From GCA-2723085 sp042093455 (GTDB taxonomy: Bacteria; Bacteroidota; Bacteroidia; Flavobacteriales_D; Parvicellaceae): a DNA stretch of 6,697 nucleotides. Position 1 is the stretch's first letter, and each line of letters begins with the position of its first letter. Location of the stretch: positions 1 through 6,697 of the forward strand of contig JBELEU010000122.1 in the NCBI GenBank assembly GCA_042093455.1, written 5' to 3'. Position numbers and translations under genes: made by a program. The notes beneath the pieces were generated by a model. The model worked only from the letters and a program-made list of their open reading frames with translations. It did no database searches and had not been told where the DNA came from. Positions 1 to 6,401 of this stretch are shown one piece after another.

Positions 1-317
1 TCTCTATTTGCATTGGAATGGCAGCTTCAATGGGCGCTGTTCTTTTGTGTGCTGGTAAAGATGGTAAAAGAACAGGGTTGAAGCATTCTAGAGTTATGAT
101 TCACCAACCTTTAGGTGGCGCTCAAGGACAGGCGTCAGATATTGAGATTACAGCTAGAGAGATTCAAAAATTGAAAAAAGAATTGTACGAAATTATTTCT
201 GTTCATACCAAGAAAGATTATGAAACTGTATGGAAAGACAGTGATAGAGATTATTGGATGACATCGCAAGAAGCCAAAGATTACGGTATGATTGACGAGG
301 TGCTATTAAGAAAATAA
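1..317 (+). CDS. clpP: ATP-dependent Clp protease proteolytic subunit ClpP (C-terminal part, 5' end cut by window)
   Basis: This is the serine peptidase subunit of ClpXP, a double heptameric ring that degrades unfolded proteins fed to it by ClpX in the cytoplasm. The frame is open from base 3, so the gene enters from outside the window; the ATG at 18 is an internal Met, not the start. About 104 residues are visible, roughly the C-terminal half of the usual 195-230. All three catalytic residues can be placed by comparison with E. coli ClpP: Ser in GMAASMGA (codon 27-29), His in MIHQPLGG (codon 102-104) and Asp in DRDYW (codon 249-251). The GGAQGQASDIEI stretch that follows the His is the conserved handle region. 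Nothing indicates inactivation. The stop lies 2 bases before the clpX ATG, so the pair is almost certainly co-transcribed and translationally coupled. Confidence 0.97.
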   Translation, partial: SICIGMAASMGAVLLCAGKDGKRTGLKHSRVMIHQPLGGAQGQASDIEITAREIQKLKKELYEIISVHTKKDYETVWKDSDRDYWMTSQEAKDYGMIDEVLLRK

Positions 318-319
318 AA

Positions 320-1558
320 ATGGCAAAAAACCAAGACGATAGCATAAGATGCTCCTTTTGCGGAAGAGAAAAAAAAGATGTTCATGTTTTAATCGCAGGT
401 ATTACTGGTCACATTTGTGATTCTTGTATAGGTCAAGCTCATCTTATAGTACAAGAAGAAGTAGGTGCAAAGTCCAATAAAGATTTAGAAAAATCTCTAA
501 AATTATTAACTCCTAAGGAAATAATAGATCAATTAAACGATCATGTCATAGGTCAAGATGATGCTAAAAAAGTTCTTTCTGTTGCAGTGTACAATCATTA
601 TAAAAGATTGTTACAGACTACAAAAACTGTGGATGACATTGAAATAGAAAAATCAAATGTTATTATGGTTGGAGAAACCGGAACAGGTAAAACATTATTG
701 GCAAAAACGATTGCAAAATTGTTAAATGTTCCTTTTTGTATCGCTGATGCAACTGTGTTAACTGAAGCTGGTTACGTTGGTGAAGATGTAGAAAGTATTC
801 TTTCAAGATTATTACAAGCTGCAGATTATGATGTTAACTCCGCTGAAAAGGGAATCGTTTTTATCGATGAAATTGATAAAGTTGCTAGAAAAAGCGATAA
901 CCCATCGATTACCAGAGATGTTTCTGGAGAGGGTGTTCAACAGGCAATGCTTAAACTATTAGAAGGAGCTCAAGTAAGTGTCCCTCCTCAAGGTGGAAGA
1001 AAGCATCCTGAACAAAAAATGATTCAAATCAATACAAAAGATATTTTATTCATTTGTGGAGGAGCATTTGATGGTGTAGCTAAAATTATTGAAAGAAGAG
1101 TTAAATCTCAAGCTATAGGATTTAACGCTCTTTCTCAAGATGAACTGGCTGAAGATAATTTACTCTCTTACGTTAATCAATTAGACATTAAGAAGTATGG
1201 ATTGATTCCTGAACTGATTGGTAGATTTCCAGTTTTGACATATTTGAATCCTCTTACAAAAGAAACTTTAACTAGCATTTTAACCGACCCAAAAAACGCA
1301 TTAACAAAGCAGTATGTTAAGCTATTTGAATTGGACGACATTAAACTTGAATTCTCTCAAGATGTTCTGGATTTTATTGTTGAAAAAGCTTTTCTTTTAA
1401 AGCTCGGAGCTAGAGGACTTCGTTCAATATGCGAAGCAATATTGACAGAAGCTATGTTTGAAGCACCAGACATGGAGACTAAAGAATTGAAAATTGATTT
1501 GGCATATGCTGAAAAGCAATTTCTTAAATCAAAAATTAATAAGCTCAAGGTAGCTTAA
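320..1558 (+). CDS. clpX: ATP-dependent Clp protease ATP-binding subunit ClpX
   Basis: This AAA+ unfoldase recognises tagged proteins, unfolds them using ATP and threads them into ClpP. It is complete at 412 aa (E. coli has 424). An N-terminal zinc-binding domain has four Cys at 11, 14, 33 and 36. The AAA+ core shows Walker A GETGTGKT (118-125), the pore-1 loop GYVG (151-154), Walker B IVFIDEID (179-186), pore-2 region VSGEGVQQAM (201-210), the RKH loop (227-229), the IGF loop that docks on ClpP (266-268), an arginine-finger region LIGRFPV (Arg302) and sensor-2 GARGLRS (Arg365). Every motif needed for activity is intact. The start is fixed by the zinc domain beginning at residue 11 and by the 2-base spacing from clpP; no clear Shine-Dalgarno is visible, which is common in Bacteroidota. 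The 3' end converges on folA with a 9-bp gap. Confidence 0.98.
   Translation: MAKNQDDSIRCSFCGREKKDVHVLIAGITGHICDSCIGQAHLIVQEEVGAKSNKDLEKSLKLLTPKEIIDQLNDHVIGQDDAKKVLSVAVYNHYKRLLQTTKTVDDIEIEKSNVIMVGETGTGKTLLAKTIAKLLNVPFCIADATVLTEAGYVGEDVESILSRLLQAADYDVNSAEKGIVFIDEIDKVARKSDNPSITRDVSGEGVQQAMLKLLEGAQVSVPPQGGRKHPEQKMIQINTKDILFICGGAFDGVAKIIERRVKSQAIGFNALSQDELAEDNLLSYVNQLDIKKYGLIPELIGRFPVLTYLNPLTKETLTSILTDPKNALTKQYVKLFELDDIKLEFSQDVLDFIVEKAFLLKLGARGLRSICEAILTEAMFEAPDMETKELKIDLAYAEKQFLKSKINKLKVA
1540..1557 (-). terminator. candidate intrinsic terminator of folA, overlapping the clpX 3' end
   Basis: Read on the minus strand just beyond the folA stop, TAAGCT / ACCTTG / AGCTTA forms a 6-bp stem with a 6-nt loop, followed by TTAATTTTT. 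The stem is short, but position and T-rich tail suit a terminator for the minus-strand operon. It lies inside the last clpX codons and includes most of the clpX stop codon (1556-1558). In the plus direction it has no T-tract. This is an inference from sequence only. Confidence 0.33.
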
Positions 1559-1567
1559 TCGGGAAAG

Positions 1568-2071
1568 TTATTTTTCATAACAAACTACATCAAAGTCATG
1601 CGGGTTTTCTAAATCAGAAGAATGAGAAAAGAGCGTTCTTTTTTTCCATTTAGTCCAATCAACTTTAGGAAAAAAGGTGTCTCCCTCAAATGAAGATTTA
1701 ATATGAGTTATGTACATACGATCTACTAGTTTGTTTTCTAAAGATTGACGATAAATTTCACCGCCACCAATAATAAAACATTCACTTTCATTATTTTGAT
1801 TTGCTATGTCTATAGCAGCCTTTATGCTGTGAGTTACAAAGCAATTTTCAGCTTTGTAATTTGTATTTCTAGTAACAATAATGTTAGTTCTATTTCTAAG
1901 AGGTCTATATTTTTCAGGGATACTCTCAAAATTTTTCCTGCCCATGATAATATTATGATTCATGGTAGAATCCATAAAGAATTTCATGTCTTTTGGAAGA
2001 TCCCAAATTAATTGATTGTCTTTGCCAATGGCTCCATTGGCTGGAACTGCCGCGATTAAAGAAACTATCAT
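1568..2071 (-). CDS. folA: dihydrofolate reductase
   Basis: It reduces dihydrofolate to tetrahydrofolate with NADPH, regenerating the cofactor oxidised by thymidylate synthase. The 167-aa length is normal for a chromosomal DHFR. Visible landmarks: the N-terminal strand MIVSLIAAV, the Met20-type loop GAIGKDNQLIW, the catalytic acid Asp28 in WDLPKDMKFF, the MGRKNFESIP motif (43-52) for NADPH binding, Arg61 in the position that contacts the folate glutamate, IIGGGEIY (100-107), Thr122 in YITHI and the FEGDTFFP motif. The residue matching E. coli Pro21 is Ile22; Val or Ile before the Trp is my recollection of flavobacterial DHFRs, so I do not read it as trimethoprim resistance. The ATG overlaps the thyA stop codon as ATGA, so translation is probably coupled to ThyA. 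The stop lies 9 bp from the clpX stop on the opposite strand. Confidence 0.97.
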   Translation of the reverse strand: MIVSLIAAVPANGAIGKDNQLIWDLPKDMKFFMDSTMNHNIIMGRKNFESIPEKYRPLRNRTNIIVTRNTNYKAENCFVTHSIKAAIDIANQNNESECFIIGGGEIYRQSLENKLVDRMYITHIKSSFEGDTFFPKVDWTKWKKRTLFSHSSDLENPHDFDVVCYEK

Positions 2072-2899
2072 ATTGAAACTGCTGCTTTTATATGTGGATG
2101 TGGGCTGTAGTCAACCAATTCAAAATCTTCGTATTTGAAATCAAAAATATCCTTAACATTTGGATTAAGTATCATTTTTGGAAGTGATTTAGTATCTCTC
2201 TGAAGCTGTAGTTTTGCTTGCTCTATATGGTTGTTGTATAGGTGAACATCTCCAAAAGTATGAACAAAGTCACCAGCAACTAAGCCTGTNNNNNNNNNNC
2301 TGTGCAATCATCATGGTGAAAAGTGCGTATGAGGCTATATTGAAAGGAACTCCTAAAAATGTATCAGCACTTCTTTGGTAAAGTTGACAAGATAATTTTC
2401 CTTCACTTACATAAAATTGAAAAAATGCATGACATGGAGGAAGGGCTGCTTTACCATTTGATACATTTTCTGAAAAACTTTTTGATGTATCTGGCAATAC
2501 ACTTGGGTTCCAAGCTGAGACAATCATTCTTCTGCTGTTTGGATTTGTTTTTATCTGATGAATTAACTCTTTTATTTGATCAATTCCATCACTGTTCCAA
2601 TTTCTCCATTGATGTCCATAAACTGGCCCAAGGTCACCATTCTCATCTGCCCAGCCGTCCCAGATCTTAACATTATTTTCTTTAAGATATTCAATGTTAG
2701 TTTCTCCATCAATGAACCAAAGAAGCTCGTGTATAATGGATTTTAGGTGAACTTTTTTTGTGGTTAAAAGAGGAAATCCTTTGGTTAGGTCAAACCTCAT
2801 TTGGTACCCAAAACAACTAAGTGTTCCCGTCCCTGTTCGGTCTCCTTTTTGAATACCATTATCCAAAACATGATTAAGAAGGTCTAAATATTGCTTCAT
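2068..2899 (-). CDS. thyA: thymidylate synthase, interrupted by an assembly gap
   Basis: It methylates dUMP to dTMP, using 5,10-methylene-tetrahydrofolate as carbon donor and reductant. The N-terminal 200 residues (2300-2899) contain phosphate-binding Arg21 in DRTGTGT, the Arg123-Arg124 pair, catalytic Cys156 in LPPCHAFFQF and QRSADTFLGVPFN (175-187). The C-terminal 73 residues (2068-2289) contain GDFVHTFGDVHLYNNH and end in HPHIKAAVSI. Between them are ten Ns. The two halves sit in different frames only because ten is not a multiple of three. Family alignment suggests a single missing residue (typically Val in AQVTGL), which gives about 274 aa in total. The segment between Trp130 and Cys156 is about 13 residues longer than in E. 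coli, as I recall from flavobacterial homologues. The ATG at 2899 gives the canonical MKQYLDLL start. folA follows with a 4-nt overlap; the transporter gene ends 87 bp upstream. Confidence 0.96.
2290..2299. other. assembly gap (10 Ns) inside thyA
   Basis: Ten consecutive undetermined bases. On the minus strand the left flank ends on the codon CAG (Gln200) and the right flank resumes on ACA (Thr of TGLVAGDF), so both edges fall on codon boundaries and the true gap should be a multiple of 3, most probably 3 nt. The flanks share the 4-mer ACAG, but merging them there creates an in-frame TAG, so a simple overlap join is unlikely. Confidence 0.95.
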
Positions 2900-2917
2900 A
2901 TGATAATTTTCGGCTAA

Positions 2918-2935
2918 GTTAAAAGTTCTTTTAAC
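2918..2935. repeat. AT-rich inverted repeat upstream of thyA
   Basis: GTTAAAAG-TT-CTTTTAAC is a perfect 8-bp inverted repeat with a 2-base centre, lying 18 bp before the thyA start codon in the 87-bp gap after the transporter gene. The 9-mer TTAAAAGTT in its left part recurs at 2971-2979. No T-tract follows it on the minus strand, so it is a poor terminator; it could be an operator or a leader hairpin, or chance in AT-rich DNA. I see no convincing promoter in the same gap. Confidence 0.3.
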
Positions 2936-2986
2936 CTATTGAATAGATGGTTGAAAAATAAAATTAAAGTTTAAAAGTTGTATGAC

Positions 2987-4792
2987 TTATAGTGTCATCC
3001 CAACCACTGTTGCTGTTAATATACAAGCAACTGTGCCTCCAATTAAAGCTCTCATTCCAAGTTTAGATAAAAGACCTTTTCTAGACGGAATTAAAGCTCC
3101 AATTCCACCAATTTGAATTCCAATAGAAGCGAAGTTAGCAAAGCCACAAAGTAAATAGGTGCTCATTATAACAGATCGTTCGCTTATAAGTCCCATTTCT
3201 TTAAATTCTCCAAGTCTTGGGTAGGCTACAAATTCATTAAGTACTGTTTTAATTCCTAATAATTCACCAACATATAAGGAGTCTGCCCAATCTATTCCCA
3301 TTATCCATACTAATGGTCTTCCAATATATCCCAATAGAAATTCAAATGACAAATCATCATATGGTGTATTAGTTGCTATTAATTCATTTATGCTGAAAAA
3401 ACCACCGAACCACCCCATGACTGCATTACACAAAGCCATTAAGGCTATAAAAACCAATAGCATTGCTCCAACGTTTATGGCCAACTTTAGTCCATCACTT
3501 GTTCCATTTGAAATAGCTTCTAGTGCATTACTTCCTAATTTCTCTTTTGAAATTGTAAGGTCTTCTTTGTATTGTTCAGTTTCAGGAACAAGTATTTTCG
3601 CTGCTACAATTGCAGCAGGAGCAGATATTATAGATGCAGTCAGTAAGTGTTTGGCGAAAAATGCTTGTTGAATAGGATCGTCACCTCCTAAAAAACCAAC
3701 ATAGGCTGCAAGAACACCTCCTGCTATAGTTGCCATTCCGCCAGTCATTAAGCACATGATTTCAGACTTTGTCATTACATTTAAGTAAGGCTTAACTAGA
3801 AGGGGAGCTTCAGTCTGACCCAGAAATACATTTCCTGCTGCAGCAAGACTCTCTGCTCCGGATAATTTCATGAATTTTTTCATTATCCACGCAAATACAT
3901 AAACTACTTTTTGAAGTATTCCCCAATAATAAAAGAGGCTAACTAATGCAGAAAAGAAGACAATGGTTGGAAGTATTTTAAATGCAAAATTTAACATAGG
4001 ACTCGCTACTTCACCAGTAGAAATAGAGCTAAATAAGAAATTAAATCCATAGTCAGTAAATGAAATTAACGTTACAAAACCCCCACTTACAGCATCAAAC
4101 CCTCTTTCTATTATTGGTATTTTTAAGACCATTACGGCAATGACTAACTGAAGAATGATGCCTTTGGCTATTAGGGCCCAGTTGATGTTTTTCCTGTCAG
4201 CACTAAAAATCCATGCGAAAAACACAAAGAAACAAATTCCTAAAAGCCCTCTTACTATTGAGCTGATTGACCAACTAGTTTCTTTGATTTGTTGTTTTTG
4301 AAAATAAGTTTTCCCTTCTCCAAAGTCTATTATCAGTTCATTGTCACTTAGTTTGTTAATGGTTAATGCAGTAGAAACTTTTTCAGGGTAGAGTTTACCG
4401 TTTTCTATTTTACCTATTGTTTGTTCTCTATTTTTTAATTTGATTGAAGCATCGCCATCATAATTATTTTCCCATAGAACAGAATCAACAGCAATTGATT
4501 GGTTTTTTGGAACAGATGAAAGAGTAAGTTGATTTTCCTTCAAGATCCAAGACCCTGAATCTTCATTGTCAGAAAAAACATATGAGTTTTCCTTTTTTGA
4601 TAGGGTTAAGAAATCTTCATTTGGATTAAAAACAGTATCAACATATCCATTATTTAATTCTACTTTTTTACAAATCCAATTTCCTTGAATTATATCTTCT
4701 GCTGTTTTGGTCTGGTCAATTGAATTAGTACATGAAACTAATGAAAGAAGAATTGGAATAAGAAAAATAAATATGTTCTTTATTTTAGTCAT
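2987..4792 (-). CDS. CNT-family nucleoside transporter with N-terminal lipoprotein/lipocalin-like domain
   Basis: Residues from about 176 to 601 form a concentrative nucleoside transporter (NupC/CNT family), an inner-membrane symporter that imports nucleosides using a Na+ or H+ gradient. Family motifs are intact: GQTEAP (325-330), GGMATIAGGVLAAY (351-364), Glu520 in LNEFVAY, and CGFANFASIGI (549-559) with Asn553 and Ser556; by homology with the Vibrio CNT these bind the base and ribose. Bacterial CNTs are about 400 aa; this one is 601. The extra N-terminus has a signal peptide (MTKIKNIFIFL...) with lipobox LVSC and Cys21, then about 150 polar residues with the GNW start (37-39) and alternating strand pattern of a lipocalin-like beta barrel, probably periplasmic. 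The first transmembrane segment is about 178-197. The start overlaps the upstream stop by one base (TAATG), with an AAGGAAA site 5 to 11 bases ahead. Substrate range and cation cannot be read from sequence. Confidence 0.93.
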   Translation of the reverse strand: MTKIKNIFIFLIPILLSLVSCTNSIDQTKTAEDIIQGNWICKKVELNNGYVDTVFNPNEDFLTLSKKENSYVFSDNEDSGSWILKENQLTLSSVPKNQSIAVDSVLWENNYDGDASIKLKNREQTIGKIENGKLYPEKVSTALTINKLSDNELIIDFGEGKTYFQKQQIKETSWSISSIVRGLLGICFFVFFAWIFSADRKNINWALIAKGIILQLVIAVMVLKIPIIERGFDAVSGGFVTLISFTDYGFNFLFSSISTGEVASPMLNFAFKILPTIVFFSALVSLFYYWGILQKVVYVFAWIMKKFMKLSGAESLAAAGNVFLGQTEAPLLVKPYLNVMTKSEIMCLMTGGMATIAGGVLAAYVGFLGGDDPIQQAFFAKHLLTASIISAPAAIVAAKILVPETEQYKEDLTISKEKLGSNALEAISNGTSDGLKLAINVGAMLLVFIALMALCNAVMGWFGGFFSINELIATNTPYDDLSFEFLLGYIGRPLVWIMGIDWADSLYVGELLGIKTVLNEFVAYPRLGEFKEMGLISERSVIMSTYLLCGFANFASIGIQIGGIGALIPSRKGLLSKLGMRALIGGTVACILTATVVGMTL

Positions 4793-5385
4793 TAGTTTCC
4801 TTTTCGTCTGTTTATTTCATCTCTGATGTTAGATGCAGCTTCATAATCTTCATTTTCAATAGCCTCTTTCAGTTGTTGATTTAACTCAGTGAGTGTCATT
4901 CTTTCAACAGGACTATTGGTTATTTCTTCAATCTTAATTTCCTCTTCAACACCTTCTCCCTCATCTAATTCTTCATCATCAAGTATTATTCCAGCGGAAC
5001 TTAAAACAAACTCGTAAGTATAAATGTTACATTCAAATCTAACAGCCAATGCAATTGCATCTGAAGTTCGTGAGTCAATTTCTATTTCTTTGCCATCTTG
5101 CTCACATATTAGCTTAGCAAAAAATATTCCTTCTACAAGGTTATAGATGACTACTTCAACAATATTTATTTTAAATTCTTCAGCAAAATTTTTAAATAAA
5201 TCATGTGTCAATGGTCTACTTGGTGTCATTTTCTCTAACTCTATGGCAATGGCCTGTGCTTCAAAACCTCCAATGATTATGGGCAGTCTTCGTTTACCAT
5301 TACTTTCTGAAAGAACAAGCGCATAAGCCCCAGATTGGGTTTGGCTGTAAGAAAGTCCTGCAATTTCTAGTTTAATCTTTTCCAT
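4792..5385 (-). CDS. bifunctional nuclease family protein (DUF151) with C-terminal UVR domain
   Basis: Residues 1 to about 133 match the DUF151/BFN fold: LPIIIGGFEAQAIAIELE (34-51), RPLTHDLF (57-64) and the hallmark EIDSRTSDAIALAVRFECNI (102-121). Plant and some bacterial members are reported to have DNase and RNase activity; the role in Bacteroidota is not settled. A strongly acidic linker (about 136-154) leads to a UVR-type helical hairpin (about 162-196, LTELNQQLKEAIENEDYEAA), a motif used for protein contacts in UvrB, UvrC and the Clp adaptor McsA. The 197-aa length is typical of this two-domain architecture. No Shine-Dalgarno is visible, and a 13-bp hairpin lies 9 bases before the ATG. 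The stop codon shares a base with the transporter start, so the two are coupled. The nuclease activity is inherited from the family name, not shown here. Confidence 0.92.
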   Translation of the reverse strand: MEKIKLEIAGLSYSQTQSGAYALVLSESNGKRRLPIIIGGFEAQAIAIELEKMTPSRPLTHDLFKNFAEEFKINIVEVVIYNLVEGIFFAKLICEQDGKEIEIDSRTSDAIALAVRFECNIYTYEFVLSSAGIILDDEELDEGEGVEEEIKIEEITNSPVERMTLTELNQQLKEAIENEDYEAASNIRDEINRRKGN

Positions 5386-5394
5386 TGTAAATTA

Positions 5395-5422
5395 AAAATT
5401 GGGAAGACATCTTCCCAATTTT
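5395..5422 (-). terminator. perfect 13-bp hairpin after etfA, terminator or leader attenuator
   Basis: On the minus strand AAAATTGGGAAGA / TG / TCTTCCCAATTTT forms a perfect 13-bp stem with a G/C-containing core, followed by TAATTT so that five Ts run at its edge. It lies 29 bp after the etfA stop codon and 9 bases before the bifunctional-nuclease ATG. Form and place fit an intrinsic terminator for etfBA. No promoter can fit between it and the next gene, so transcription of the downstream genes must pass through it. It is nearly symmetric, so a DNA-binding operator is another reading. Confidence 0.6.
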
Positions 5423-5451
5423 ACCTACACTAATATAATTAATTTTTACTA

Positions 5452-6399
5452 CTAATTTTGTGAAGCCTTGAAATTATTCACAGCTTCAGTAAGCTTTGGA
5501 AGAACTTCAAATGCATCACCAACAATGCCGTAGTCAGCTGCTTTGAAAAATGGTGCTTCAGAATCTGTATTGATAACAACAATGACTTTACTGCCATTTA
5601 CACCAGCTAAATGTTGTATTGCTCCTGAAATTCCGGCAGCTATGTAAAGATTAGGTCTAATTGCAACGCCTGTTTGTCCAACGTGTTCGTGATGAGGTCT
5701 CCAACCTATATCAGCAACTGGTCTTGAACATGCTGTTGTTGCTCCTAAAGATTCAGCAAGATCTTCAACTATTCCCCAGTTTTCAGGACCTTTTAGCCCT
5801 CTTCCTGCAGAAACAACTAGCTCAGCTTCAGGCAATGGAATGCCTTCTCCCTGTGTTTTCATTTCTTTTACAGTGATTCTACCTTCTCCTAAATCTGCAG
5901 AAAAATCTACAAATTCAAGGTTTTTTTCGTTAAGCTCGGGAGCTAATGAATTAGGTAATAATGATATTACCTTTTTTGGTGTGTTAATAGAAATATGTGC
6001 AAATGCTTTTCCAGAATAGACATTTGTTTTGACTACAAATCCATTTGATGTGTCTGGTAGGTCAATTGCTCCAGAAACATGTCCTGCAGCTAATCTAGCA
6101 GCAACTCTTGGTCCAATTGCTTTGCCAATTTGATCTTGTGCAAGTATGATAACGTTAGAGTTTTCTTGTTCACAAGCAGAAGCAATTAATCTGGTGATTT
6201 GTTGGTCGTTATTGGCAGCTAATCCTTTGTGTATTAAAATTCTTTCTGCACCATATTCTCCTAAAACTTCTAAATCTGATGGATTAATGTCTCCATATGT
6301 TACAACAGAAACTTGACCTATTTTACTTCCGTATGAAACAGCTTCCAAAGCTGCTTTATTCACTTTATTCTTAAATTCTATAAATACTAATACTGACAT
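5452..6399 (-). CDS. etfA: electron transfer flavoprotein subunit alpha
   Basis: The alpha subunit of the soluble ETF heterodimer carries the FAD that takes electrons from acyl-CoA and related dehydrogenases and passes them to ETF:quinone oxidoreductase. Complete at 315 aa, the usual size. The N-terminal nucleotide-binding-like domain (1 to about 185) starts MSVLVFIEF and contains GPRVAARLAAGHVSGAIDL (96-114). The C-terminal FAD domain has SAGRGLKGPENW (197-208), SRPVAD (225-230), GQTGVAIRPNLYIAAG (241-256), SGAIQHLAG (258-266), and INTDSEAPFFKAADYGIVGD (276-295), the signature that wraps the FAD. No inactivating change is visible. It starts 2 bases after the etfB stop, so the two subunits are made from one message. 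A 66-bp gap with a terminator-like hairpin follows. Confidence 0.97.
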   Translation of the reverse strand: MSVLVFIEFKNKVNKAALEAVSYGSKIGQVSVVTYGDINPSDLEVLGEYGAERILIHKGLAANNDQQITRLIASACEQENSNVIILAQDQIGKAIGPRVAARLAAGHVSGAIDLPDTSNGFVVKTNVYSGKAFAHISINTPKKVISLLPNSLAPELNEKNLEFVDFSADLGEGRITVKEMKTQGEGIPLPEAELVVSAGRGLKGPENWGIVEDLAESLGATTACSRPVADIGWRPHHEHVGQTGVAIRPNLYIAAGISGAIQHLAGVNGSKVIVVINTDSEAPFFKAADYGIVGDAFEVLPKLTEAVNNFKASQN

Positions 6400-6401
6400 A
6401 A

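Noticed and set aside
18..317. clpP starting at ATG 18
   Set aside because: The frame is open before it and encodes SICIG, which continues the family motif around the active-site Ser; the real start is outside the window.
1590..1604. Trimethoprim-resistance type DHFR
   Set aside because: The protein has normal chromosomal length, keeps the usual active-site residues and sits in a thyA-folA operon with no mobile-element context.
1745..2011. Plus-strand open frames inside folA, thyA, the transporter and etfA (such as 1745-2011, 2359-2670, 3390-3671, 5661-5876) and the minus frame 1357-1548 in clpX
   Set aside because: Each lies wholly inside a well-supported gene on the other strand and has no recognisable protein features; they are shadows of AT-rich coding sequence.
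2068..2899. thyA as a pseudogene or as two separate genes
   Set aside because: The only disruption is the run of Ns; both flanks are in frame up to the gap edges, and all key residues, including the catalytic Cys, are present.
2900..2986. A thyA promoter with TATTTTTC as the -7 box
   Set aside because: It only partly matches TAnnTTTG, and no TTTG-like -33 element is visible at a suitable distance.
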